A stretch of 64,000 bases of DNA, from NCBI GenBank assembly GCA_938035125.1, contig CALHNS010000014.1, forward strand, positions 98,145 to 162,144, written 5' to 3'. The notes beneath the pieces were generated by a model. The model saw only the letters and a list, made by a program, of their open reading frames with translations, had not been told where the DNA came from and searched no databases. The stretch is from an uncultured Granulosicoccaceae bacterium (GTDB lineage: Bacteria > Pseudomonadota > Gammaproteobacteria > Granulosicoccales > Granulosicoccaceae). Made by a program: the position numbers and the translations under genes. Positions 42,574 through 53,811 of this stretch are shown piece after piece (position 1 is the stretch's first letter; each line of letters begins with the position of its first letter).

Positions 42574-45435
42574 ATGGCGACAAATAAAAACGAGCGAGAT
42601 TCCACCATTTTAGGTGGGGCAAACTCCCCGTATTTAGAAGTATTGTATGAGCAATACTTAAGTGACCCGAATAGCGTTGATGAAACGTGGCGTGATTATT
42701 TTCAAACCTTGCCCATGGTGGGTGATCACGGGCAAGACATTCCTCACTCGCAAGTTCGTGCTCAGTTTCTGCAGTTAACTCGTAACGGTGGTGGTGCGCG
42801 CACAGCAGCGCAAGCGTCGGTAGCGTCGGGAATGTCGCCGCAAGAGCTTAAACAGATTCGGGTCACGCAGCTTATTAATGCCTATCGCGTTCGTGGTCAC
42901 CAAAAAGCTGCAACTGATCCATTAGGCTCAATTAACGATGCCATGGTTCGTGAACTTCTGTTAGAGCAAAATGGCCTTGCCGATTCCGATTTAGACACCG
43001 AGTTTCAAACGCCAACGCTTGAGGGTTTAGGCTCTGCCAAGCTACGCGACATCATCGCGCATTTGCAAAAGTGTTATTGCGGCAGTATCGGTTACGAATA
43101 CATGTACGTTGACAACACTCCGCAGAAACTTTGGCTGCAACAACGAATAGAAGCGGTGGCATCATCGCCTGAACTGAATGCGGAATCCAAAACATGGCTG
43201 CTACAGCGCTTAACGGCTGCTGAAAGTATGGAGCGGCATTTAGGTTCTCGTTACGCCGGTCAAAAACGCTTCTCATTAGAAGGTGGTGAAAGCCTTATCG
43301 TTGTGATGAGCGAACTGCTGAAACGAGCAGGTGATGCAGGTGTTAAAGACATGGTTATCGGCATGGCTCACCGTGGGCGATTGAACGTCTTGGTGAACAT
43401 ACTGGGTAAAAATCCTGCCGAATTATTTTCTGAATTCGAAGGTAAGCATAAGCAGGATCCACGGCTGTCCAACGGTGATGTTAAATATCATCAAGGCTTC
43501 AGTTCAGATTTAAAAACTGATTCAGGCCATATGCACTTATCGCTTGCGTTTAACCCCTCTCACTTAGAAATCGTCTCACCCGTTGTGGAAGGATCGGTTC
43601 GTTCGCGTCAAGATCGTTACAAAGATAAAGACGGTGATAAGGTTATCGCGGTTGCCATTCATGGTGATGCGGCCTTCGCAGGCCAAGGCGTGGTAACTGA
43701 AACCTTCAACATGGCCGATTCCAGAGGCTTTTCCACGAAAGGCACTGTGCACATTATCGTGAACAACCAAATCGGATTCACCACCAGTAACGCCAAAGAT
43801 GCGCGATCAACTTTGTACGCAACCGATGTGGCGAAGATGATTAACGCGCCCATTTTTCACGTCAATGGTGATGATCCTGAAGCGGTTCAGTTTGTTACCC
43901 AACTTGCGTTTGATTTTCGCATGGCGTTTAAGAAAGACGTCGTTATTGACATGATTTGTTATCGCCGGCATGGCCATAACGAAACGGATGAGCCGTCGGT
44001 AACGCAGCCCATTATGTACAAGGCGATAAAGAACACGCCCACGACACGTAAGTTGTATGCCAATTCATTAGAAGCGCAAGGCATTATCGATGCGGCCACC
44101 GCTGATCACATGGTAAGTCAATATCGTGATCAATTAGATAAAGGCGATACGGTTGCACCAGAAGTGCTGGTAGGTGTAAATGAAGCGCCTGAATTGAAAG
44201 TGGATTGGGAAAAATATCAAGCTACGGACTGGCGTATTGATTATCAGCAACCCGTATCGCTAGATAGATTTAAAGCGTTAGCCGATGAGCTGCACACATT
44301 GCCTGAAGGCTTATCGATTCACTCACGCGTGAATAAAATCGTTGAAGATCGGCGCAAGATGGCAGCTGGTGCTTTGGCAGTGGATTGGGGCTTTGCAGAA
44401 ACCATGGCTTACGCCACCTTGTTAGACGATGGTTACGCCATTCGTTTAACCGGTCAAGACAGTGGTCGTGGAACCTTCGCCCATCGACATGCTGTGCTGC
44501 ATAATCAAAATGAATTAGGTGCCTATGTTCCTTTAAGAGAACTCGGCGCTAAGCGTGATAAATCGTTTCTAGTTATTGATTCGTTGCTCTCAGAAGAAGC
44601 GGTGCTTGGTTTTGAATACGGTTACGCAACCGCAGATCCTGAAACGCTCGTGATTTGGGAAGCTCAGTTCGGCGATTTTGCGAATGGCGCGCAGGTCGTT
44701 ATTGATCAATTTATTAGTTCTGGCGAAACTAAGTGGGGCCGTTTGTGCGGGTTGGTGATGCTTTTGCCGCACGGCTATGAAGGCCAAGGTCCTGAGCATT
44801 CATCGGCAAGGCTTGAACGATTTTTACAGCTTTGTGCTGAAGACAATATGCAGGTGCTTATGCCAAGCACGCCTGCCAATTGCTACCACATGATGCGCCG
44901 TCAAATGCTTCGCCCGATGCGCAGGCCAATGATTGTGATGTCGCCAAAGAGTTTACTGCGCCATCGATTAGCCATCTCCACAGTAGAAGAATTGGTAGAC
45001 GGTAAGTTCATGCCCGTTATTGATGAAATCGACAGTGAAGTGGATGCTAAGAAAGCTAAGCGATTGATCATCTGCAGCGGAAAAGTTTATTACGATCTTT
45101 TAGAACAACGGCGTGAGCATAAACTCAATGATGTGGCCATTGTTCGAATGGAACAGCTTTACCCATTTCCTTATGATGAAATGAAATCAATGGTTTCGCG
45201 TTATTCCAACGTTGAGTCTATTGTTTGGTGTCAGGAAGAGCCTCGTAACCAAGGCGCATGGCGCGCAAATCGTCATCGCATAGAACGTACCTTGCCCGAT
45301 AACATGGAAGTGGAATACGCTGGCCGTGGGCCGTCGGCATCTCCTGCTGTGGGTTATAACAACTTGCACGTGCAGCAGCAAAAGCAGCTGGTTCAAGAAG
45401 CCTTGGGCCAAATTGAAAATACGCAAACCCGCTAA
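42574..45435 (+). CDS. sucA: 2-Oxoglutarate dehydrogenase E1 component
   Basis: The thiamine diphosphate-dependent decarboxylase of the OGDH complex, 953 residues, similar to E. coli (933). The N-terminus has SPYLEVLYEQYLSDPNSVD, which docks E2. IGMAHRGRLNVLVNILGKNP (about 269-288) and HGDAAFAGQGVVTETFNMA (about 363-381) form the ThDP/Mg site, and LLPHGYEGQGPEHSSARLE (about 730-748) is characteristic of E1o. It opens the suc operon together with the preceding dehydrogenase. Confidence 0.97.
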   Translation: MATNKNERDSTILGGANSPYLEVLYEQYLSDPNSVDETWRDYFQTLPMVGDHGQDIPHSQVRAQFLQLTRNGGGARTAAQASVASGMSPQELKQIRVTQLINAYRVRGHQKAATDPLGSINDAMVRELLLEQNGLADSDLDTEFQTPTLEGLGSAKLRDIIAHLQKCYCGSIGYEYMYVDNTPQKLWLQQRIEAVASSPELNAESKTWLLQRLTAAESMERHLGSRYAGQKRFSLEGGESLIVVMSELLKRAGDAGVKDMVIGMAHRGRLNVLVNILGKNPAELFSEFEGKHKQDPRLSNGDVKYHQGFSSDLKTDSGHMHLSLAFNPSHLEIVSPVVEGSVRSRQDRYKDKDGDKVIAVAIHGDAAFAGQGVVTETFNMADSRGFSTKGTVHIIVNNQIGFTTSNAKDARSTLYATDVAKMINAPIFHVNGDDPEAVQFVTQLAFDFRMAFKKDVVIDMICYRRHGHNETDEPSVTQPIMYKAIKNTPTTRKLYANSLEAQGIIDAATADHMVSQYRDQLDKGDTVAPEVLVGVNEAPELKVDWEKYQATDWRIDYQQPVSLDRFKALADELHTLPEGLSIHSRVNKIVEDRRKMAAGALAVDWGFAETMAYATLLDDGYAIRLTGQDSGRGTFAHRHAVLHNQNELGAYVPLRELGAKRDKSFLVIDSLLSEEAVLGFEYGYATADPETLVIWEAQFGDFANGAQVVIDQFISSGETKWGRLCGLVMLLPHGYEGQGPEHSSARLERFLQLCAEDNMQVLMPSTPANCYHMMRRQMLRPMRRPMIVMSPKSLLRHRLAISTVEELVDGKFMPVIDEIDSEVDAKKAKRLIICSGKVYYDLLEQRREHKLNDVAIVRMEQLYPFPYDEMKSMVSRYSNVESIVWCQEEPRNQGAWRANRHRIERTLPDNMEVEYAGRGPSASPAVGYNNLHVQQQKQLVQEALGQIENTQTR

Positions 45436-45462
45436 CGCGGACACTTTCAGGACATACAGTAA

Positions 45463-47043
45463 ATGAGCACAGAAATCAAAGTGCCCACATTGCCCGAATC
45501 CATCGCTGATGCGTTAGTGGTTACTTGGCGTAAAGCGCCAGGTGATGCGGTAAAGCGCGATGAAGTGTTGGTGGAAATTGAAACCGATAAAGTGGTTTTA
45601 GAAGTGCCGGCTGAAAAAGACGGTGTGATGGGGCAAATCATCGAGGGCGAAGGCACAACGGTTACCGCTCATCAAGTGATTGGCATGATTGAAGAAGGCA
45701 GTGGGGCTGCCGCAGCAGCTGCATCAACAGCACCAGCAGCGTCTGCACCCACAGCCGGTGGAGGCAGTGGGGAAAATGTTGATGTCAAAGTTCCTACCTT
45801 GCCTGAATCGATTGCCGATGCACTGGTTGTTAAGTGGCATAAAGCAGAAGGCGATGCGGTTGCCCGAGACGAAATTATTGTTGATATTGAAACCGACAAA
45901 GTGGTATTGGAAGTGCCAGCAGCCACAGCCGGTGTGCTTGCGTCCATCGTTGAAGCTGAAGGTACAACGGTTGCCGCTCATCAAGTAATCGGTGTGATTG
46001 CTGAAGGGGCAAGTGCAACGGCTTCGCAAGCTGTGGCCAATGCTGATTCTGCGGTTAGTTCAGCATCCAGTGCTGAAGCGGGTGGGCAAACCAGTCCATC
46101 AGTTCGAAAAGCATTAGCCGAGCACGGTTTAACCGCTGATCAAGTGGTGGGTAGCGGTAAAAACGGGCGCATCAGTAAAGAAGATGTTGAAAAAGCAGCA
46201 GCATCTGGTGTGGGTGGCAAAGTGGCTGCCGCTGGGGCTGTAGGTATTGCGGCTGGGGCAGCGGCAGGAGTTGCAGCAGCATCAGCTAGTGGCGGATCGG
46301 CCGCAAGTTCAAGCGGTGCAATGGAGGCGTTACCCATGGGTGATAGAACTGAGCGGCGTGTTCCCATGACACGCTTACGAAAGCGTATTGCAGAGCGCTT
46401 ATTAGAAGCCTCTCAAACCACAGCAATGCTCACCACTTTTAATGAAGTGAACATGCAAGGGTTTATTGACTTCCGCAGTCAATATAAAGATATGTTTGAA
46501 AAAACCCACGGTGTGAAATTGGGTTTTATGTCCATTTTTATAAAGGCTGCCACTGAAGCATTAAAGCGTTACCCCGACATCAATGCATCCATTGATGGCG
46601 ATGACATTGTGTATCACGGTTTTTGTGATGTCGGTGTGGCGGTATCGTCTGAACGTGGTTTGGTGGTACCGGTGCTTCGTAATACGGAAAACATGTCGTT
46701 AGCGGATATGGAAAAAGGCATTGCAGAATATGCGGCTAAAGCGCGAGATGGAAAGTTGGGTCTGGATGAAATGACAGGCGGAACCTTTACCGTATCGAAT
46801 GGTGGCGTGTTCGGATCGATGATGTCCACACCGATCTTAAACCCTCCGCAAAGTGCCATCCTGGGTATGCACGCCACACAGCCTCGACCGATTGCGTTAA
46901 ACGGTGAAGTCGTGATTCGCCCCATGATGTACATCGCATTGTCATACGATCACCGAATCGTGGATGGCAAAGGTGCCGTTGGTTTCTTGAAAACAATAAA
47001 AGAAATTGTTGAAGAGCCTGCGCGCGTTGTATTCGATTTATAA
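45463..47043 (+). CDS. sucB: Dihydrolipoyl succinyltransferase (OGDH E2) with two lipoyl domains
   Basis: The core acyltransferase of OGDH. The N-terminus contains two lipoyl domains (about 1-76 and 106-181), each with the lipoylated Lys in [13 protein letters not shown] and [14 protein letters not shown] Pro/Ala/Gly linker follows, then the E1/E3-binding domain [20 protein letters not shown], a second Ala/Gly-rich linker, and the catalytic domain ending with [16 protein letters not shown]. Most OGDH E2 proteins have one lipoyl domain; here the length is 526 residues instead of about 405. The two copies differ at many synonymous sites, so the duplication is not recent. Confidence 0.96.
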   Translation: MSTEIKVPTLPESIADALVVTWRKAPGDAVKRDEVLVEIETDKVVLEVPAEKDGVMGQIIEGEGTTVTAHQVIGMIEEGSGAAAAAASTAPAASAPTAGGGSGENVDVKVPTLPESIADALVVKWHKAEGDAVARDEIIVDIETDKVVLEVPAATAGVLASIVEAEGTTVAAHQVIGVIAEGASATASQAVANADSAVSSASSAEAGGQTSPSVRKALAEHGLTADQVVGSGKNGRISKEDVEKAAASGVGGKVAAAGAVGIAAGAAAGVAAASASGGSAASSSGAMEALPMGDRTERRVPMTRLRKRIAERLLEASQTTAMLTTFNEVNMQGFIDFRSQYKDMFEKTHGVKLGFMSIFIKAATEALKRYPDINASIDGDDIVYHGFCDVGVAVSSERGLVVPVLRNTENMSLADMEKGIAEYAAKARDGKLGLDEMTGGTFTVSNGGVFGSMMSTPILNPPQSAILGMHATQPRPIALNGEVVIRPMMYIALSYDHRIVDGKGAVGFLKTIKEIVEEPARVVFDL

Positions 47044-48504
<1,461 letters not shown>

Positions 48505-48534
48505 AACTTTTAAGATTACCCAACGGACTTAACA

Positions 48535-49704
48535 ATGAACTTACATGAATACCAGGCGAAAGGCCTGTTCAAGGAATACGGCATGCCAGTGCCGAATAAT
48601 ATTGTGGCAAGCACCGCTGCAGAGGCTAAGAAAGCAGCTGAAGCGCTAACCACCGATAAAGTGGTTGTTAAGGCGCAGGTGCATGCGGGCGGTCGTGGTA
48701 AAGCAGGCGGTGTTAAGTTAGTGGATACCCCTGCAGAAGCCGAAGAATATGCCAAGAGCATTTTGGGTACTAACTTAGTAACGATTCAAACCGATGCTAA
48801 CGGCCAGCCCGTTAACACCGTGTTAGTTGAAGAAACTTGCAACATCGCTAACGAGTTATACCTTGGCGCTGTTATTGATCGCGCTTCTCAACGTGTGGTG
48901 GTTATGGCATCCACAGAAGGTGGTGTTGAGATTGAAACTGTTGCTGAAGAAACGCCTGAGAAAATTTTAAAAGCTGAAATCAATCCATTGTTAGGTGTCA
49001 TGGGTTGGCAAGCCCGTGAGTTAGCGTTTGGCTTAGGTTTAGAAGGTGGTCAAATAAAGCAATTCACTAAATTGCTAGCGGGCTTGGTGAATTTGTTTGT
49101 TGATAAAGATTTAGCGTTAATGGAAATCAATCCTCTAGTGGTTACTGCTGAAGGTGATTTGATTTGTCTAGACGGCAAAATCAACGTGGACAGTAATGCC
49201 ATGTACCGTCATCCTGAATTAGAAGCTTTGCACGATAAATCTCAAGAAGATGAGCGAGAACTGCGAGCTGCTGAGTGGGAACTTAACTACGTTGCACTAG
49301 AAGGCAATATCGGTTGCATGGTGAATGGTGCAGGCCTTGCCATGGCAACGATGGACATCATCAAATTGAAAGGCGGTCAGCCTGCTAACTTCTTAGACGT
49401 TGGGGGTGGCGCAACTAAAGAACGAGTGGCCGAAGCGCTAAAGATTATTCTGTCAGATCCCGATGTGAAAGGTATTTTGGTAAACATATTCGGTGGAATC
49501 GTTCGTTGTGATTTGATTGCAGAAGGCGTTATTGCCGCAATAAAAGAGGTGGGCATTGAAGACCCCGTGGTTGTGCGCTTAGAAGGCACCAACGCAGCTG
49601 AAGGTCGAGCGCTGCTGGATAATAGCGGTTTAAGTTTAACCTCAGCCAGTGATTTGGGTGATGCTGCTGAAAAGATTGTTGCTATCGTAGGAGGTGCCGC
49701 ATGA
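48535..49704 (+). CDS. sucC: Succinyl-CoA ligase beta subunit
   Basis: ATP-grasp subunit of succinyl-CoA synthetase, 389 residues, matching E. coli (388). [20 protein letters not shown] is the family N-terminus, [15 protein letters not shown] binds nucleotide, and [16 protein letters not shown] lies in the CoA-ligase half. The stop overlaps the sucD start by 4 bp (ATGA at 49701). Confidence 0.98.
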   Translation: MNLHEYQAKGLFKEYGMPVPNNIVASTAAEAKKAAEALTTDKVVVKAQVHAGGRGKAGGVKLVDTPAEAEEYAKSILGTNLVTIQTDANGQPVNTVLVEETCNIANELYLGAVIDRASQRVVVMASTEGGVEIETVAEETPEKILKAEINPLLGVMGWQARELAFGLGLEGGQIKQFTKLLAGLVNLFVDKDLALMEINPLVVTAEGDLICLDGKINVDSNAMYRHPELEALHDKSQEDERELRAAEWELNYVALEGNIGCMVNGAGLAMATMDIIKLKGGQPANFLDVGGGATKERVAEALKIILSDPDVKGILVNIFGGIVRCDLIAEGVIAAIKEVGIEDPVVVRLEGTNAAEGRALLDNSGLSLTSASDLGDAAEKIVAIVGGAA

Positions 49705-50573
49705 GCGTACTAGTTAATAAAGACACTAAGGTTCTATGTCAGGGCATTACCGGTAGCCAAGGCACCTTCCACTCTGAGCAAGCTATTGAGTACGGCACGC
49801 AGATGGTAGGTGGCGTTACACCGGGTAAAGGTGGCACTCAGCATTTAAACCTGCCTGTGTTCAACACCATGAAAGATGCGGTTAAAGAAACCGGTGCTAA
49901 CGCAACGGTTATCTACGTGCCCGCACCATTTTGTAAAGACTCTATTACTGAAGCCGCCGAATCGGGTGTGGAACTCATTGTGTGCATCACCGAAGGCATT
50001 CCAACCCTTGATATGTTGGAAGCACGGATTGCTGTAGAACAAAACGGTGTTCGTTTGGTTGGCCCTAACTGCCCAGGTGTTATCACGCCTGGTGAATGTA
50101 AAATTGGCATCATGCCAGGGCCTATGCACAACGCGGGCAAGGTTGGCATCGTGTCTCGTTCTGGCACATTAACTTACGAATGCGTTAAACAAACTTCAGA
50201 TTTAGGTTATGGCCAAAGCACGTGCATCGGTATCGGTGGTGATCCGATTCCAGGTACAAGCTTTATTGATGCTATTGCTTTATTCCAAGATGATCCGCAA
50301 ACCGAAGCTATTTTGATGGTGGGTGAAATTGGTGGAACGGCAGAGGAAGAGGCTGCAGAATTTATCCAATCCAATGTCACAAAGCCTGTTTCAGCTTACA
50401 TTGCAGGTGTTACAGCCCCTCCGGGTAAACGCATGGGTCACGCTGGTGCCATTATCGCTGGTGGTAAAGGCACAGCCGATGATAAGTTCAAAGCATTGGA
50501 AGCTGCAGGCGTTACCACTACTCGTTCACCGGCTGAGTTGGGGTTAGCGGTAAAGACAGCCACGGGTTGGTAA
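49701..50573 (+). CDS. sucD: Succinyl-CoA ligase alpha subunit
   Basis: CoA-binding subunit with the phosphohistidine, 290 residues (E. coli 289). [19 protein letters not shown] binds Co[21 protein letters not shown] is the ligase signature, and [20 protein letters not shown] (about 235-254) contains the active-site His. It ends the suc operon, followed by a strong terminator. Confidence 0.98.
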   Translation: MSVLVNKDTKVLCQGITGSQGTFHSEQAIEYGTQMVGGVTPGKGGTQHLNLPVFNTMKDAVKETGANATVIYVPAPFCKDSITEAAESGVELIVCITEGIPTLDMLEARIAVEQNGVRLVGPNCPGVITPGECKIGIMPGPMHNAGKVGIVSRSGTLTYECVKQTSDLGYGQSTCIGIGGDPIPGTSFIDAIALFQDDPQTEAILMVGEIGGTAEEEAAEFIQSNVTKPVSAYIAGVTAPPGKRMGHAGAIIAGGKGTADDKFKALEAAGVTTTRSPAELGLAVKTATGW

Positions 50574-50608
50574 GTAGATAAATAAATCGGTGATGTTATA
50601 CCGATGAT

Positions 50609-50642
50609 AAAAAAACCAGCGTGCATGCACGCTGGTTTTTTT
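50609..50642. terminator. Intrinsic terminator of the suc operon
   Basis: A palindromic hairpin centred on GCATGC (CCAGCGTGCATGCACGCTGG, 50616-50635) flanked by As on the left and Ts on the right, so it can terminate on both strands. It lies about 40 bp past sucD. Confidence 0.93.
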
Positions 50643-50708
50643 GGTTATAACCGATGTAAAAATTAAAGCTTGAATAAATTTAACGCTGTTTAAATGTAAA
50701 AGTTGGTA

Positions 50709-51230
50709 TTAGTTCCCCACCATTCCACGCGGTGGCTTATCGTTTTTAATCGTGAATTCCATGCCATCAAGTAGCTGTTCTAAATCAGGGCGGGCTGATG
50801 GGCCATTAGAAATTGCGGCAATTTGTACACTGCCATCAGGGCGAAGGCAAAACACAGCAGGTTCTGCAAAGCGGCGATCAGTTTCATCTGGCGTTAATGG
50901 GTCACTGATGTACAGCCCCCAAGCTTTCATGTCTGATTCACTTAAATCACAACCCACGGGGAAGCTCCAACCGTATTCGGCAATATCGGCATTCGCTTTC
51001 TCAGCGGTATCCGCTGATACCGCCTTTACATCAAAACCTGCAGAGTCCCAACGCGACAACATGCTTTCCACTTGATTTAAATAAGGCTTGCATCGCCCAC
51101 AGTGTTTACCTCGGTAGACCACCAAAAGCTGCCATCGGCCATTAGCCTCACCAATTTGCATGGTCTCTCCGTTCGGTCGATTGACGGTTAGTGTGGGTAA
51201 GGATTCGCCTGCTGGTGGTTTCATTGACAT
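50709..51230 (-). CDS. Peroxiredoxin-like / redoxin family protein
   Basis: A 173-residue thioredoxin-fold protein without a signal peptide. LLVVYRGKHCGRCKPYL (about 36-52) holds a CxxC in the position of the peroxidatic/redox site of AhpC/TSA proteins, and FAEPAVFCLRPDGSVQ contains the cis-Pro loop. It resembles the peroxiredoxin-like family annotated next to thioredoxins. Partner and substrate are unknown. Confidence 0.8.
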   Translation of the reverse strand: MSMKPPAGESLPTLTVNRPNGETMQIGEANGRWQLLVVYRGKHCGRCKPYLNQVESMLSRWDSAGFDVKAVSADTAEKANADIAEYGWSFPVGCDLSESDMKAWGLYISDPLTPDETDRRFAEPAVFCLRPDGSVQIAAISNGPSARPDLEQLLDGMEFTIKNDKPPRGMVGN

Positions 51231-51352
51231 GGTAGATTTCTCGCTGACTTGATATGGATTTTTTTCAGTATAAGCACTTACATTTATGAGGTCATATTCA
51301 TATACCTATTGATGAAGTCAAGAGGTTAGGTTATTACCAAGAAATCCGTCTT

Positions 51353-51940
51353 TTATTGCTCAGTCGCTTCCACTACAAACACCATGCTGTAGTTAACTAA
51401 TTCCGCCCCAGTTTCTTGAATCCAAAAACTGTAGTCACCCGCTTCCAAAGGGGGTGTAAACCCTTGAGCGCCTTCGCCAACACTTATTGCAGCGAGTATG
51501 TCGTCACCCACCATATCGGCACCGAAATGTACGTATCCCAATAAGTTACTTGGGTCAGCGCCGTTATTCGGTTCAGTAAAAACTGAACCTGCTTGTATTG
51601 CGATGAACGATTGGTCGTCTGTTGAGGTGAAATCGGCAAGTTCAATGGCGGTTAATTCGCTACCGGCTGGCACGTTAACCGTTAGATAATCAAGATCTGG
51701 TGAAACGGTTGAGCCGTTAACCCGATTCTCACCTACAACAAATTGCAGGGGTTGAGGATTGTTTCGATCATCCACTATGTCCCCGTCGTTGGCTTCATCG
51801 AACAGCAGAACCGAATTTATCGTCTCTTGTTCAACGGCATTGATGTCAGAATCGTCGTCTGAGTCACTGCTGCAAGCAACTAAAGTGACTATCGAAAATG
51901 GAGCAATGATTGCGGATAGAACTAAATGATTGATTTTCAT
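51353..51940 (-). CDS. Putative lipoprotein of unknown function
   Basis: A 195-residue protein with a signal peptide ending in a lipobox, IVTLVACSS (Cys about residue 23), followed by an acidic Asp/Ser stretch. The mature domain looks beta-rich, with ADFTSTDDQSFIAIQAGSVF, LLGYVHFGAD and a terminal strand SMVFVVEAT. It resembles DUF4397-like or carbohydrate-binding beta-sandwiches only in general pattern. It stands alone. Confidence 0.7.
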   Translation of the reverse strand: MKINHLVLSAIIAPFSIVTLVACSSDSDDDSDINAVEQETINSVLLFDEANDGDIVDDRNNPQPLQFVVGENRVNGSTVSPDLDYLTVNVPAGSELTAIELADFTSTDDQSFIAIQAGSVFTEPNNGADPSNLLGYVHFGADMVGDDILAAISVGEGAQGFTPPLEAGDYSFWIQETGAELVNYSMVFVVEATEQ

Positions 51941-52053
51941 AGATTTTAAGGCCGTTGGTCAGTTAAGGTTGGCGCAAGGTGGTTAATTCGTCTGCGATGG
52001 ATTAAATATTACGATAACTACAGCTGACAGTACATAGGAGAAGATGTTCACTC

Positions 52054-52824
52054 ATGAATTTTGAACAGCTTGATAAAGTGATGCGGGTTTTTGAAACCCG
52101 AAACGATACTTTCGTGCTCCCCGGAATTTATATGGTGGCACGGATCGACGGCCGCACTTTTTCGCACCTTACTCGTGATGTTCACGCGTTTAATGCACCT
52201 TTCGATGAACGTTTTCGCGATTACATGGTGGGCACTGTTGAGCACTTAATGGATTGCGGATTTCGAGTGTTGTATGGATACACGCAAAGTGATGAAATAT
52301 CATTGTTGTTCCATTTAAACGATGAAACGTTTGGGCGAAAAATTCGAAAATACAATTCTGTCTTAGCGGGCGAGGCTAGCGCAAAATTTTCTGTACTGTT
52401 GGGAGATGTGGGTGCGTTCGATTGCAGAGTGTGCCAGTTACCCACGCGTGAACACGTTGTAGATTACTTTAGATGGCGAGCGGAGGATGCCCATCGAAAT
52501 GCATTAAACGCACATTGTTACTGGGCGCTTCGCAAAAAAGATCAATCAGCAAAATCAGCAACTGAACAGCTTCTTGGCATGTCGGTATCAAAGAAGAACG
52601 ATTTCTTATTTGAGCAAGCTGGCATTAACTTTAACGAGCTACCTGCATGGCAACGACGGGGTGTAGGTGTTTATAAAGAACCCATAGAAGTCAGTGGTAA
52701 AAATCCACAAACAGGTGATACGGTTAGTTCGGTTCGTTATCAAAATAAAATTGACAGTGAATTGCCGATGAAAGAGGCTTATGCTGATTTTATAAAGCAA
52801 ATCATCATTCGTTCTGAATCCTGA
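52054..52824 (+). CDS. Thg1-like protein (tRNAHis guanylyltransferase family 3'-5' polymerase)
   Basis: A 256-residue reverse (3'-to-5') nucleotide polymerase of the Thg1 superfamily. The catalytic carboxylates align: Asp32 in VARIDGRTFSHLTR, and Asp80-Glu81 in YGYTQSDEISLLF. AHCYWALRKKDQSAKSATEQ and WQRRGVGVYKE are the bacterial Thg1-like versions of the later motifs; the eukaryotic HINNLYN block is absent. Bacterial members repair 5'-truncated tRNAs in vitro and not necessarily tRNA-His. The gene is monocistronic and convergent with a dehydratase gene 3 bp away. Confidence 0.9.
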   Translation: MNFEQLDKVMRVFETRNDTFVLPGIYMVARIDGRTFSHLTRDVHAFNAPFDERFRDYMVGTVEHLMDCGFRVLYGYTQSDEISLLFHLNDETFGRKIRKYNSVLAGEASAKFSVLLGDVGAFDCRVCQLPTREHVVDYFRWRAEDAHRNALNAHCYWALRKKDQSAKSATEQLLGMSVSKKNDFLFEQAGINFNELPAWQRRGVGVYKEPIEVSGKNPQTGDTVSSVRYQNKIDSELPMKEAYADFIKQIIIRSES

Positions 52825-52827
52825 TTA

Positions 52828-53805
52828 TCAACCCACTGTTGGCGTGTTGCCCTCTAGCACTGTTGTAAATACATCGGTGTCAACGTTGCCACCGCATAAA
52901 ATCACCGCGCATTCTCGCCCCGCCATTTTTTCACGTTCTTGCAATAGGGCTGCTAATGGCGCAGCCCCTGCACCTTCGGCAACATTATGTGTATCGGTAA
53001 AATAGGCACGCATGGCGTTGGCCACTTCATCATCAGTTACAGCCACAATGCGTGCAGCGCCTTTAGAATAAATATCAAAGGCGGCTTCCACAGGAATTCG
53101 AACCGCCATGCCATCAGCAATGGTATTAGCAGAATCAGTTTCCATAATTTTACCGCTATCGAATGAAAGCTTTGCCGCCATAGCGTGGGTGGACACAACC
53201 CCAACGATTTCGGTTTTTAATCCTAAGGCATCTCGCACGGTGATTAAGCTACAAATACCTGAGCCGCAGCCAATGGGTACATAAACCGTATGAAGGTTGG
53301 GTGCTGCTGAAAACAATTCCATAGCGTAGGTGGCCACACCTCTTATGATTTCTGGATGAAAGGCTGGCACCATTGTGAGTTGATTTTTTTCGGCTAATTC
53401 CATTGCGTGCAGTCGTGCAATATCAAAATCATCGCCGTGTTCAATGACCGTTGCACCGAAGGCGCGCATGGCAGCGTTTTTCTCTTTTGAATTACCATGT
53501 GGCACCACGATGGTGCTGGGTAATCCGATAGCGGTAGCGGCACGGGCTTGGCTTTGCCCATGGTTGCCGCGTGTTGCTGTGATGATGCCCGTGCTGTGAG
53601 TTTGTGATTTTTGCAAGCTATGGGCGTAGGTAATGCCGCCACGGATTTTGAAAGCCCCTGTAGGGGTGTGGTTTTCGTGTTTTACCCACAACGGGCAACC
53701 TGTGCGCTCTTCTAATAAAGGCCAACGATATTGCGCTGTGGCTGGCATGTGTTGGTGCACTAAATTTACCGCGTCATTCAATTCAGATTGTGTAAACAGT
53801 GCCAT
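52828..53805 (-). CDS. Threonine/serine dehydratase family PLP enzyme
   Basis: A 325-residue fold-type II PLP enzyme. NHTPTGAFKIRGGITYA (about 41-57) contains the PLP Lys, TRGNHGQSQARAA (about 79-91) the Asn loop, and PIGCGSGICSLI (about 177-188) the phosphate-binding glycine loop. It lacks the C-terminal regulatory domain of IlvA, so it is a catabolic or related enzyme such as threonine dehydratase or hydroxyaspartate dehydratase. The stop lies 3 bp from the Thg1-like stop. Confidence 0.85.
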   Translation of the reverse strand: MALFTQSELNDAVNLVHQHMPATAQYRWPLLEERTGCPLWVKHENHTPTGAFKIRGGITYAHSLQKSQTHSTGIITATRGNHGQSQARAATAIGLPSTIVVPHGNSKEKNAAMRAFGATVIEHGDDFDIARLHAMELAEKNQLTMVPAFHPEIIRGVATYAMELFSAAPNLHTVYVPIGCGSGICSLITVRDALGLKTEIVGVVSTHAMAAKLSFDSGKIMETDSANTIADGMAVRIPVEAAFDIYSKGAARIVAVTDDEVANAMRAYFTDTHNVAEGAGAAPLAALLQEREKMAGRECAVILCGGNVDTDVFTTVLEGNTPTVG

Positions 53806-53811
53806 GGTGAA

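Noticed and set aside
45475..45995. Duplicated lipoyl region as an assembly error
   Set aside because: The two copies differ at many synonymous and some nonsynonymous sites and have different linkers, so it is a real old duplication.
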